Both the position numbers and the translations under genes were made by a program. Source: Hyphococcus sp. (GTDB taxonomy: Bacteria > Pseudomonadota > Alphaproteobacteria > Caulobacterales > Parvularculaceae). From it: DNA of 49,025 bases. This document shows, in pieces, positions 34,368 through 42,768 of this stretch. The stretch covers positions 1 to 49,025 of the forward strand of contig BQJG01000024.1 of assembly GCA_021604585.1 (NCBI GenBank), given 5' to 3'. Position 1 is the first letter of the stretch, and each line of letters opens with the position of its first letter. The notes under the pieces are model-generated. The model saw nothing but the letters and a program-made list of their open reading frames with translations. It made no database searches and was not told the DNA's origin.

Positions 34368-37226
34368 TTAGATCGATCCGTGGCAGTGTTTGTATTTTTT
34401 GCCCGAACCACAGGGGCAGGGACCATTGCGCGGCACGCGGCCCCAGGTTTCCGGATTGTTTGCATCGACGCTTTGCGTCCGCGCGAGGCCCTTTAAGGTG
34501 CCGATGCCGGCCGAAAGTCGCGAACGGGGAAGCTCGGCGGTTCTTTCGTTCTCGCCGGTGTTCGGATTCACATGGGTCTCGGTCATAGGAATTTCGCGGC
34601 GTTGCGGGACCGCCTGTTCAGGCGCGCGCACCTGAACCTGCATCAATAGCCGGGTGACGTCGCGGCGCAGCCCGTCCAGCAAATCTTGAAACAGCGCGAA
34701 GGATTCCGTTTTGAATTCATTGACTGGATCGCGCTGGCCGTGACTACGCAGCCAGATCACCGAGCGCAAATGGTCTAGCATCTGCAAATGCTCACGCCAG
34801 TTGGTGTCGAGCACATTCAGGAGGATTGCTTTTTCGATCCGGCGCATCATGTCCGGGCCAATTTCTGCGGCGCGAGCGGCGGCAGCCTTGTCGGTTTCTT
34901 CGATAAGCCGTTCAGCGATTTCGGTATCCGCGACGCCTTCTTCCTTGGCCCACTCATCGACGGGGAACTCGCGAGCGAAGACTTCCTTAAGCTCGGATTT
35001 TAGCCCATCAACATCCCATTGCTCGGCGTAAGATTTTGCGGGTAGATGTGCGGCGACGAGATCGTCGACCAACTGCTGACGCATATCACCGATAATATCA
35101 TCAACAGTATTGGTCGACATGAACTCGATGCGTTGGTCGAAAATTGCGCGGCGCTGATCGTTGATCACGTCATCGAATTTGAGCACGTTTTTGCGCATGT
35201 CGAAATTGCGTTGTTCAACTTTTTTCTGCGCCGTTTCGACAGCCTTTGTGAACCACGGATGTTCGATGGATTCATCAGCGCGGATGCCGAAGCGCTTCAG
35301 CATTTTCTCCATGCCGTCGCCAAAAATCCGCATGAGGTCATCTTCGACAGAGATGAAGAATTTTGTCGTACCGGGATCGCCCTGACGGCCAGAACGGCCG
35401 CGCAACTGGTTGTCGATACGCCGGCTCTCGTGGCGTTCTGTGGCGAGGACGAAAAGGCCGCCCGCCGCGAGGGACTTTTGCTTGTCAGCAGCGATTTTCG
35501 TTTCGATTTCCGTGCGTTTTCGCTTGATGGTCGCTTCGTCGTCGCCTTCTTCGAGCGATTGCATCAACTGCATGTCCACCGAACCGCCGAGTTGGATGTC
35601 GGTGCCACGGCCGGCCATATTGGTGGCGATGGTGACAGCACCTGGCGCGCCGGCATGAGCGACAATTTCCGCTTCTTGCTCGTGATAACGTGCGTTCAGA
35701 ACGTTATGCGGGATGGGCTCTTTTTTGTCGCCCAGTTCAGACAGGTAATTTGCCTGATCTTCGAGCTTATTCTTGAGGTCGGCTTCCTTGTCTTTCAATT
35801 CCTTCGCACGTTCGCGAAGGGTTTTGGCCAGGTCTTTGTAAAACTTCTTGTCGCTTAAAAGCGCCGAGAGGTGCTCCGACTTTTCGATAGAGACTGTGCC
35901 GACGAGCACGGGCTGGCCGCGCTTGACGCAATCAGCAATCTGTAGCGCGATGGCTTTGTATTTCTCCTCAGCCGTCATGTAGAGCTCGTCGTCCATGTCT
36001 TCCCGGGCGATCGGCCGGTTGGTTGGGATCTCAAAGACGTTGAGTTTGTAGATGTCGACGAATTCGGCCTCTTCGGTCATAGCTGTGCCGGTCATGCCAG
36101 CGAGCTTTTCGTAGAGACGGAAATAGTTCTGGAAGGTAATCGACGCGAGAGTTTGGTTTTCGGGCTGGATCTGCGCTTTTTCTTTCGCTTCCACCGCTTG
36201 GTGCAGGCCATCGGACCAGCGCCGCCCTTCCATCATACGGCCGGTAAATTCGTCAATGATTGTCACTTTGTCATTGCGAACAATGTAGTCCTTGTCGCGC
36301 TGAAAAACCTTGTGCGCCTTAAGCGCCTGGTTGACGTGGTGAACGATTGAGATGTTGACCGAGTCGTAGAGGTTTTCACCTTGCAGCAAGCCGGCTTCTT
36401 TCAGCAGCCCCTCGATTTTTTCATTGCCTTCTTCGGTGAGGGCGATCGATCGCTGTTTCTCGTCAATTTCGTAGTCTTCGTCGGTGAGCTGCGGGATGAA
36501 CCCGTCGATCGTCATATAGAGTTCGGACTTGTCGTCTGTCGGGCCAGAAATAATCAGCGGCGTTCTGGCTTCGTCGATCAGGATTGAGTCGACTTCGTCG
36601 ACGATGGCGTAATGATGTCCGCGCTGCACCATTTGTTCGAGCGAGGATTTCATATTGTCGCGCAGATAGTCGAAGCCAAATTCGTTGTTGGTGCCGTAGG
36701 TAATGTCACAGGCATAGGCTGCGCGCCGTTCTTCGTCATTGAGGCCGTGAACGATGCAGCCCGTAGTCAAACCCAATTGGCTGTAGACCCGGCCCATCCA
36801 TTCCGCGTCTCGGCTGGCGAGGTAATCGTTAACGGTCACGACGTGGACGCCGCGGCCGGTGAGGGCGTTCAAATAGACAGGCAGGGTGGCGACCAGGGTT
36901 TTGCCTTCACCCGTCTTCATTTCAGCGATATCGCCAAAATGGAGCACCATGCCGCCAACCATCTGGACGTCGTAATGGCGCTGGCCGAGGGCTCGCTTGG
37001 CGCCCTCGCGGACCGTCGCGAAGGCCTCCTCCAGCAATTTGTCCAGAGATTCGCCTTCCTTAAAGCGCTGCTTTAACTTTTCAGTTTGAGCAATCAGGCC
37101 ATCATCGGTCAGCTTGGCGAGATCGGCTTCGAATGCATTGATCGCCTCCACGCGGCGGAATAAAGGCTTGAGGTGACGATCATTGGATGAGCCAAAGATT
37201 TTACGTGCGATACCGAGTAACGCCAT
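34368..37226 (-). CDS. secA: Preprotein translocase ATPase SecA
   Basis: At 952 residues this is a complete SecA, the ATPase that drives unfolded proteins through SecYEG. Walker A is MKTGEGKTLVATLP near residue 105, the DEAD-like Walker B reads VDEVDSILIDEARTPLIISG, and helicase motif VI is RRIDNQLRGRSGRQGDPG. VVTVNDYLA and ATNMAGRGTDI are further SecA marks. The C-terminal zinc tail (CPCGSGKKYKHCHG) that contacts SecB and phospholipid is intact. It is divergent from the parvulin gene at 37407 across 180 bp that includes a small hairpin (CGCCCC/GGGGCG) but no obvious promoter. Confidence 0.98.
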   Translation of the reverse strand: MALLGIARKIFGSSNDRHLKPLFRRVEAINAFEADLAKLTDDGLIAQTEKLKQRFKEGESLDKLLEEAFATVREGAKRALGQRHYDVQMVGGMVLHFGDIAEMKTGEGKTLVATLPVYLNALTGRGVHVVTVNDYLASRDAEWMGRVYSQLGLTTGCIVHGLNDEERRAAYACDITYGTNNEFGFDYLRDNMKSSLEQMVQRGHHYAIVDEVDSILIDEARTPLIISGPTDDKSELYMTIDGFIPQLTDEDYEIDEKQRSIALTEEGNEKIEGLLKEAGLLQGENLYDSVNISIVHHVNQALKAHKVFQRDKDYIVRNDKVTIIDEFTGRMMEGRRWSDGLHQAVEAKEKAQIQPENQTLASITFQNYFRLYEKLAGMTGTAMTEEAEFVDIYKLNVFEIPTNRPIAREDMDDELYMTAEEKYKAIALQIADCVKRGQPVLVGTVSIEKSEHLSALLSDKKFYKDLAKTLRERAKELKDKEADLKNKLEDQANYLSELGDKKEPIPHNVLNARYHEQEAEIVAHAGAPGAVTIATNMAGRGTDIQLGGSVDMQLMQSLEEGDDEATIKRKRTEIETKIAADKQKSLAAGGLFVLATERHESRRIDNQLRGRSGRQGDPGTTKFFISVEDDLMRIFGDGMEKMLKRFGIRADESIEHPWFTKAVETAQKKVEQRNFDMRKNVLKFDDVINDQRRAIFDQRIEFMSTNTVDDIIGDMRQQLVDDLVAAHLPAKSYAEQWDVDGLKSELKEVFAREFPVDEWAKEEGVADTEIAERLIEETDKAAAARAAEIGPDMMRRIEKAILLNVLDTNWREHLQMLDHLRSVIWLRSHGQRDPVNEFKTESFALFQDLLDGLRRDVTRLLMQVQVRAPEQAVPQRREIPMTETHVNPNTGENERTAELPRSRLSAGIGTLKGLARTQSVDANNPETWGRVPRNGPCPCGSGKKYKHCHGSI

Positions 37227-37406
37227 GAGGACTTATGCCTTCGTGCTGCGATGAAAATGATGGCGACCCCTCGTCAAACCAGCGCGGGGCGCGCCTCTCA
37301 TCGGCCGGTTGGGAAATGTAGCGCCCCGATAGGGGCGTGGGAGAGATAGTAAGCGCCTAAGGCCCTGTCAACGAACGCGGAAAATGTCGCATACAGCGAA
37401 TGGAAC

Positions 37407-38723
37407 ATGATGGAAACGCCAAAGCCTGATCAAGGCGGCAAGGATGCGGATGGAGCCAAAGCGCCAGCTCGATGGCGCGCTTTTGCCGGATTCCTGCTGT
37501 CTGGCGCTTCCGCCTTGGGGCGGTTCATCTGGGCCGGAATTGTCTTCGCAGCCCGGGCGCTGGGGAAGTTTTCCATCACCACGTGGCGGGTGGCGGCGGC
37601 CCTTGATTCAGCCCTTTGGCGCGCTGTTAAACTGCTAACGCGACAGGCGCTGGCTGGGCTCGCCTATGTAGGTCAGATCGCCGTCATCGCCTTTCGTGGG
37701 CTGATCGCATGGCTGCCGACCCGGACCGGGCGGGCCTACAGCGCCTTGTCAGGCGCGTTTCTGGTTATTGCCGGTTTGTGGATCATCGACGTATTGCGCA
37801 CAGCGCCATCGCTTGATGGGACGGGATCGTCTGTCGCCAGGGCCCCGGTTGATGAAGATGACCCGATCCTGGCCCGAATTGACGGGCGTTATGTGCATTT
37901 GTCGGAAATCGAGGCGACTGCACGGGCAGGCGGATTGCTCCGCCCCGATGAAGTACTGACTGCACGCACGGCGTTTGAGCGAAATTTGGTCGAATCCTAT
38001 GTCGAGCAGCGTCTCCTCGCGCGGGCTGCATTGGATGACGGCATGCAGCGCAGCCCGAGCGTCGCCCGGCGCGTGAATGCAGCTCGAGACCGGGTGCTGG
38101 CGTCGGCCTATATGGACGCGCAAGTCAAACAGAGCGTTACGCCGAGCACTGTTGAACGGCTCTATAAGGCGCAAGCCGATGTCACGGTTCTTGGTGACGA
38201 AGTGCGCGCGCGACACATTGTGGTGCGAACCGGTGAAGAGGCGACGGAGATTTTGGATTTGCTTGCTGGCGGCGCTGATTTTGCCGTCCTCGCCCGGGAG
38301 CGCTCGATTGATCGAGCAACGGCGCCGCTTGGAGGCGAGGTTGGCTGGTTTACCCGGGCGATGATGACGCCTGTTTTCTCGCGCATTGCATTCTCGACCA
38401 CGCCAGGCGAGCTGGCGCCGCCTTTTGAAACGGAGTTCGGCTGGCACATCCTCGAAGTGCTGGACCGCCGCTCAACGAAAGCGGTGCCTTTGAGTCAGGT
38501 TCGCGCGCCGATCGAGCACTTTCTCCGCATGCGCACCATCGATAATTCGTTGCGCGAGCTTGAGGAGAAAAGTCAGGTTGTGTATTTCCGGCCAAGTGCA
38601 GAACAGGCGCCCTCCAGCGCTGCGCCGCCGGATCTTTCTGATCCAGACTTATCAGATCCGAACTTTGTGTTGCCCGATGCCGACGCAGGCTCTGTTCGGG
38701 TTGAGGAAGATACATTGCGGTAG
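37407..38723 (+). CDS. Membrane-anchored parvulin-type peptidyl-prolyl isomerase
   Basis: The protein has 438 residues. The N-terminal 130 residues contain amphipathic or hydrophobic stretches and one clear membrane helix (AFLVIAGLWIIDVL). A SurA/PpiC-like chaperone region follows (RIDGRYVHLSEIEA...ERNLVESYVEQRLLARAAL). The PpiC domain spans about residues 265-365: VRARHIVVRTGEEATEIL, GGEVGWFTRAMMTPVFSRIAFS and TEFGWHILEVLDRR. It should assist folding of exported proteins in the periplasm, in keeping with its place beside secA. The start is ATG 37407 or the next codon (37410). The C-terminus is a Pro/Asp-rich tail with two SDPDLSDP-like repeats. Confidence 0.87.
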   Translation: MMETPKPDQGGKDADGAKAPARWRAFAGFLLSGASALGRFIWAGIVFAARALGKFSITTWRVAAALDSALWRAVKLLTRQALAGLAYVGQIAVIAFRGLIAWLPTRTGRAYSALSGAFLVIAGLWIIDVLRTAPSLDGTGSSVARAPVDEDDPILARIDGRYVHLSEIEATARAGGLLRPDEVLTARTAFERNLVESYVEQRLLARAALDDGMQRSPSVARRVNAARDRVLASAYMDAQVKQSVTPSTVERLYKAQADVTVLGDEVRARHIVVRTGEEATEILDLLAGGADFAVLARERSIDRATAPLGGEVGWFTRAMMTPVFSRIAFSTTPGELAPPFETEFGWHILEVLDRRSTKAVPLSQVRAPIEHFLRMRTIDNSLRELEEKSQVVYFRPSAEQAPSSAAPPDLSDPDLSDPNFVLPDADAGSVRVEEDTLR

Positions 38724-38730
38724 AGGATGG

Positions 38731-38745
38731 TTAACCGCACCTTAC
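38731..38745. promoter_or_regulatory. Near-consensus CtrA-like box (TTAA-N7-TTAC)
   Basis: TTAA (38731-38734), a 7-base spacer CCGCACC, and TTAC (38742-38745) differ from the CtrA consensus at one base. The site lies 74 bp before the mutT start and upstream of the coupled Flp pilin gene; pilus genes are known CtrA targets in Caulobacter. One-mismatch sites are not rare, so the call is tentative. Confidence 0.35.
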
Positions 38746-38818
38746 CCAAACTTGAAACATTTTAAAGGAAAAGCCAGTCCTCTGTTAAAGAGTGCGGCGT
38801 AGAAATTAAGGCGAGATT

Positions 38819-39220
38819 GTGGCGAAGCTTTTGTTCGTAGCGGCTTGTGCGCTGATAGACCGGGATGGGAAGGTTTTGTTGGCGCGCCGGCCTGAAGGAA
38901 AAGCCCACGCGGGTTTGTGGGAATTTCCAGGCGGTAAGCTCGCAGAGGGCGAGACACCGGAAGCGGCTTTGGTGCGTGAGTTAAAGGAAGAGCTCGCCAT
39001 TGATACGGAGGCGTCATGCTTGGCGCCGGCGGCCTTTGCGTCCGAGGATTTAGGGGACTTTCATCTTTTGATGCCCTTATTTGTCTGCCGGAAATGGAAG
39101 GGCGTACCGGTTTCGATGGAAGGGCAGGAGCTTCGCTGGGTCAGGCCGGATGGCTTGATCAAGATGGAGATGCCGCCAGCAGATCGGCCGTTGGCGGCGC
39201 AGCTAAGGGACTTGTTGTGA
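38819..39220 (+). CDS. mutT: 8-oxo-dGTP diphosphatase (Nudix MutT)
   Basis: The 133-residue protein starts at GTG 38819 after AAGGCGAG. The Nudix box runs GGKLAEGETPEAALVRELKE-EL, matching Gx5Ex7REUxEExGU, and LLARRPEGKAHAGLWEFPGG precedes it as in MutT. It cleans oxidised dGTP from the nucleotide pool. Its TGA at 39218-39220 overlaps the ATG of the Flp pilin gene, an unusual coupling of a repair enzyme and a pilin. Confidence 0.93.
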   Translation: MAKLLFVAACALIDRDGKVLLARRPEGKAHAGLWEFPGGKLAEGETPEAALVRELKEELAIDTEASCLAPAAFASEDLGDFHLLMPLFVCRKWKGVPVSMEGQELRWVRPDGLIKMEMPPADRPLAAQLRDLL

Positions 39221-39429
39221 TGGTGTTGGACAAAACATTCAGTACGCTGCGAAGGCGCCTCTCCGCTTGCGTAAATAGTTTTCGCGACGATGAATCGGGT
39301 GCGACCTCCATCGAATACGGTCTGATCGTCTCGCTGATCTTTTTAGCGATCATTGCATCGGTTAGGGCTTTCACGAATACGACCAGCGAGATGTACGGCA
39401 CGATCGACGAAGCAATGCAGAACAACTAG
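39220..39429 (+). CDS. Flp-family type IVb pilin precursor
   Basis: The 69-residue prepilin has an N-terminal leader with Arg-rich and acidic stretches, ending ...DDESG. The class IVb cleavage and assembly motif ATSIEYGLIVSLIF follows, with Glu at +5 and Tyr at +6 after cleavage at Gly. A hydrophobic helix (YGLIVSLIFLAIIA) and a short tail follow. Flp subunits build Tad adhesive pili, but no tad/cpa genes are in the window, so this copy is an orphan or an additional pilin. The ATG overlaps the mutT stop by one base. Confidence 0.9.
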   Translation: MVLDKTFSTLRRRLSACVNSFRDDESGATSIEYGLIVSLIFLAIIASVRAFTNTTSEMYGTIDEAMQNN

Positions 39430-39450
39430 GCGCAACCATGCTTTGCATCG

Positions 39451-40299
39451 TCAGGATGCGCCCTTAATTGCATCTCTCAGGGGCGTAATTCCGGAACCTG
39501 GGGCCAGCGGTTTCTGCTGGCTTTCATGCGGGGCCCAGCCGGTTAGATAAACAATATCAAAATGTTCAATTCCGCCGGATTCGGCAAACCGGTTCATAGT
39601 CCTCATCAACACCTCTCGGCGTAATGGCGCTGCTTTCTGTTTCAATGCGCGGGTCTCTCCCATACCGCGTAAATCCGCAAATAATTTCAGGGGCTGGTCA
39701 TACGTCACTGTGATTTTGTCTATGTCGGCCACAGGCAGTGCGAAGCCCGCGCGTTGCAGAGCTGCGCCATATTCGCGGACGCCTGCAAAAGGAGCGATGC
39801 GTGCCGAGACCCCGCCGGTCAATTCCGTTTCCGCAGAATAGAGCGTGTGTCGAAGGGTAGAGAGCGTGTCTTCACCAAAAATGGCGGCGATAAAAAGCCC
39901 GTCTGGCTTCAGCGCCATGCGCGCCTGTGCGAGAGCGCCAATCAGATCGTTCGCTGTATGCAGCGTCAGCATGCTAACGAAAAGATCGAGGCTTTGCGCT
40001 TTAATGGGAAGGGCTTCCAGATCGGCTCGCAGGCGCCAGCCCCGCTTCGGCAGTCGCTGGGCTGCGCAATCCAGAGAGAGCGCCGTGTCAACGCCGCAGG
40101 CTGGCGTCAACTGGGAGATCAGCTCTCCGGCGCCGTCAAACACCGCAAAAGGGAATCTGCGATTCACCGATTCCAGCCGGTCAATGACGTCCTCCATCAC
40201 TCTGCGATGCAGAAAATCATGCGCCGCGAAGGCCTTCGCCGCTCGTGCACGGCGGCGGGCATAGAGCTTGCGGTCAAAAATTTCGGGCGGCGCGGTCAT
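39451..40299 (-). CDS. Class I SAM-dependent methyltransferase-fold protein (NDUFAF5/BioC-like)
   Basis: The 282-residue protein carries IFDRKLYARRRARAA at the N-terminus, DGAGELISQL in place of the glycine-rich motif I, LPIKAQSLDLFVSMLTLHTANDL (motif II-like) and ALKPDGLFIAAIFGEDTL. This architecture is that of the alphaproteobacterial relatives of mitochondrial NDUFAF5, a complex I assembly factor. The exact reaction is unproven here. It is divergent from comF with only 45 bp between, so their promoters must overlap. Confidence 0.85.
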   Translation of the reverse strand: MTAPPEIFDRKLYARRRARAAKAFAAHDFLHRRVMEDVIDRLESVNRRFPFAVFDGAGELISQLTPACGVDTALSLDCAAQRLPKRGWRLRADLEALPIKAQSLDLFVSMLTLHTANDLIGALAQARMALKPDGLFIAAIFGEDTLSTLRHTLYSAETELTGGVSARIAPFAGVREYGAALQRAGFALPVADIDKITVTYDQPLKLFADLRGMGETRALKQKAAPLRREVLMRTMNRFAESGGIEHFDIVYLTGWAPHESQQKPLAPGSGITPLRDAIKGAS

Positions 40300-40344
40300 A
40301 AGGCTGGGTGGCTGTTTTGCTGTGGCGGCGTTAGTCTATCGCGA

Positions 40345-41121
40345 ATGAAATCGCAAATCGTCAGCCGATTACATGAATGGGGGGCGGAGGCAGGGCGCAT
40401 GGCGCTCGATCTCGCAATGCCGCCACATTGCCCTGTGACGCGTGAAGAGGTTGCGGTTTCCGGCGCGCTGAGCGCAAGCGCATGGAGCGCAGCGCACTTT
40501 ATTGACGATCCCTGCTGTCGGCGTTGCGGCGTGCCATTTGCGGCTGAATATGGCGTTGAGGTTGAATGCCCGGCCTGCATCGCCTATCCGCCAGACTTTG
40601 ATCGCGCCCGCGCGGCGGTGGTTTATGATGACGCCAGTCATCATATGATTGTCGGGTTCAAGCACGGTGATCGAACAGAATTGGCCGCCATGTTCGGCGC
40701 CTGGATGGCGCGGGCCGGCGCGCCCATGGTGACGAAATCTTCAATCTTGGCGCCGATACCGCTGCATCCCAAACGGCTGCGCTCGCGCCGGTTCAATCAA
40801 TCTTTATTGCTTGCGCGCAGCGTCGCTTCACAATTGGGAACAGGGCTGTCGATTGACGGCCTTGTCCGCCGTCGCGAAACACCGCCGCAAAAAGATCTGT
40901 CTGCCGAGGCGCGCCGCCGCAACGTGTCTGGGGCCTTTGGTATCCGAAACGAAACTGCGCAAAAAGAGGTCAAAGGGGCTCACATCGTGTTGATCGATGA
41001 TGTGCTGACAACTGGAGCGACCTTGTCGGCCGCCGCGCGTGCGTTGAAGCGCGCCGGCGCGGCCCAAGTCGACGCCTTGGTGCTGGCGCGCGTTGTAAAA
41101 GGCGGGATTGGCGCCATATAG
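40345..41121 (+). CDS. comF: ComF family phosphoribosyltransferase-like protein
   Basis: The protein has 258 residues from ATG 40345. A double zinc-ribbon region (MPPHCPVT, CCRRCGVPF, VECPAC) is followed by a type I PRTase domain with IPLHPKRLRSRRFNQS and the PRPP-binding loop VLIDDVLTTGATLSAAA. ComF is needed for DNA uptake in competent bacteria, but the family is also kept in species not known to be competent. An upstream in-frame extension overlaps the methyltransferase gene and lacks family similarity. It leads a compact run with grxC, nit and the DUF1178 gene. Confidence 0.92.
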   Translation: MKSQIVSRLHEWGAEAGRMALDLAMPPHCPVTREEVAVSGALSASAWSAAHFIDDPCCRRCGVPFAAEYGVEVECPACIAYPPDFDRARAAVVYDDASHHMIVGFKHGDRTELAAMFGAWMARAGAPMVTKSSILAPIPLHPKRLRSRRFNQSLLLARSVASQLGTGLSIDGLVRRRETPPQKDLSAEARRRNVSGAFGIRNETAQKEVKGAHIVLIDDVLTTGATLSAAARALKRAGAAQVDALVLARVVKGGIGAI

Positions 41122-41148
41122 CGCGCCAGGAACAAACCGGAGTTATAA

Positions 41149-41406
41149 ATGAAGAAAGTCGTCGTCTACACCAAGCCTTTGTGCCCTTATTGTTTCAGGG
41201 CGCTGGCGCTGTTCGACAAGAAGGGCGTAAAGGCGACGGAGATCTCTGCGGCCTATGACAAAGGCAAACGCGAAGAAATGCTGGCAAAGTCTAACGGAAA
41301 AACGACGTACCCGCAGATCTTCATCGGAGACAATCATGTGGGCGGTTTTGACGATCTCGCGGCGCTGGATCGCGCCGGCAAGTTGGATGCGTTGTTGAAT
41401 GGCTAA
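41149..41406 (+). CDS. grxC: Glutaredoxin 3
   Basis: The 85-residue thioredoxin-fold protein has active-site CPYC (Cys12, Cys15), TYPQIFIGDNHVGGFDDL with cis-Pro, and the GSH-binding GGFDD. It reduces disulfides with glutathione. Its end overlaps the nitrilase-family ATG by 8 bp. Confidence 0.97.
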   Translation: MKKVVVYTKPLCPYCFRALALFDKKGVKATEISAAYDKGKREEMLAKSNGKTTYPQIFIGDNHVGGFDDLAALDRAGKLDALLNG

Positions 41407-42244
41407 AGACGATTCATTTCTGGCGGCCTGCGTCCAGATGCGTTCCGGCATCAACCGGTCGCGCAATGTCGCCGATGCATGCGCGTTGATCGCGGAAGCG
41501 GCAGGCATTGGGGCGACTTTCATTGCGACGCCCGAGATGACTAATGTTATCGACCGTAAAGCCGACCGCATGTTCGAGACGCTGCCGGAAGAATCCGGGC
41601 TTGAAGAGATCAAGGCGTTTTCCGCCGCCGCGCTAAAGCATCGCATATGGCTGCTGATCGGCTCCATGGCGGTGAAAATCGGCGACCGCCGCGCCGCCAA
41701 TCGCGGCTTTCTCTTCGCCCCGGATGGAAAGATCGCAGCCCGTTATGACAAGCTGCATATGTTTGACGTTGAGCTTCCCAATGGCGAAAGCTGGAAGGAA
41801 TCGAATGTCTACAAGCCCGGCGAAGGCGCCGTGCTAATTGAGACGCCGTTTGCGAAGATCGGCCTAAGCATATGCTACGATGTACGGTTCCCGGCGCTGT
41901 ATCGGAGGCTGGCGCAAGCGGGGGCGCAAATGCTTTGTGTGCCGGCGGCCTTTACGCGACAAACTGGCGAGGCCCATTGGAAAACCCTGCTTACCGCTCG
42001 CGCAATTGAGAATGGGGCCTTTGTCCTGGCGCCGGCTCAAGGCGGAACCCACGAGGATGGACGCGAGACCTACGGCCATTCATTGATTATTGGCCCTTGG
42101 GGCGAGATACTCGCTGAAGCCCCGGCTGACGAGCCCGGCCTCGTTTTTGCACCGATCAATATCGCCGCTGTGCGTGAGGTCCGCTCACGCATTCCCAATC
42201 TCGCCCTTGAACAATCCTGCAAAGTAACCATTGTATCCCCATGA
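41399..42244 (+). CDS. Carbon-nitrogen hydrolase (Nit/omega-amidase-like)
   Basis: The 281-residue enzyme has the nitrilase triad Glu46 (TPEMTN), Lys118 (YDKLHMFDVEL) and Cys159 (SICYDVRFP). KLHMFDVELPNGESWKES and WKTLLTARAIENGAFVLAPAQGG match the Nit1 group, which hydrolyses deaminated glutathione. A role in glutathione repair fits its coupling to grxC. The ATG overlaps grxC by 8 bp, and its TGA overlaps the next ATG by 4 bp. Confidence 0.94.
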   Translation: MAKDDSFLAACVQMRSGINRSRNVADACALIAEAAGIGATFIATPEMTNVIDRKADRMFETLPEESGLEEIKAFSAAALKHRIWLLIGSMAVKIGDRRAANRGFLFAPDGKIAARYDKLHMFDVELPNGESWKESNVYKPGEGAVLIETPFAKIGLSICYDVRFPALYRRLAQAGAQMLCVPAAFTRQTGEAHWKTLLTARAIENGAFVLAPAQGGTHEDGRETYGHSLIIGPWGEILAEAPADEPGLVFAPINIAAVREVRSRIPNLALEQSCKVTIVSP

Positions 42245-42708
42245 TTAAGTACCGTTTGTTGTGCGATGCCGACCACGAATTTGAAGGCTGGTTTCGCGAT
42301 AGCGCCGACTATGATTCTCAGTCTGAAAAAGGACTGATCGATTGTCCGTCTTGCGGCTCAGACGAAGTGCGCAAAGCTGTCATGGCGCCCGCTGTCGCCC
42401 GCCGCGATGGCTCACGCAAGGAGCGTCTGGCCTCCATCCAGCAGGATATGGCGCGCGCCGTTCTGCGCGCACGCGACTATGTCGAAAAGAACTTCGATTA
42501 TGTGGGCGAGAAGTTTCCTGAAGAGGCGCGCAAGATCCATTATGGCGAAACCCAGGAGCGCGCCATTTACGGCGAAGCGTCTGGCAGGGAAGTGAAAGCC
42601 CTGATCGATGAAGGCGTAGAAGTCGCGCCTGTGCCCGGCGTTCAGAAGAAAACTGACAAGGCCGGAGAGCCTAAAACGGCGCCCGTCGAGACAAAGAAAC
42701 TAAATTAA
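42241..42708 (+). CDS. DUF1178 family protein
   Basis: This 155-residue protein has an N-terminal zinc-ribbon-like part (YRLLCDADHEFEGWF...DCPSCGSDEVRKAVMAPAVA) followed by a charged helical stretch (KNFDYVGEKFPEEARKIHYGE) that defines DUF1178. The function is unknown. The family is typically encoded directly after the nitrilase-like gene in alphaproteobacteria, as here, with a 4-bp overlap. The C-terminus is Lys-rich and probably disordered. Confidence 0.93.
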   Translation: MIKYRLLCDADHEFEGWFRDSADYDSQSEKGLIDCPSCGSDEVRKAVMAPAVARRDGSRKERLASIQQDMARAVLRARDYVEKNFDYVGEKFPEEARKIHYGETQERAIYGEASGREVKALIDEGVEVAPVPGVQKKTDKAGEPKTAPVETKKLN

Positions 42709-42768
42709 GCTGGCGGGAGGAGGCGCCGCTGGCGCGCCATTCCAAACCCCGCTAGACATCGCGCATAT

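Noticed and set aside
37320..37345. Terminator between secA and the parvulin gene
   Set aside because: The CGCCCC/GGGGCG hairpin has no T run and lies between divergent gene starts.
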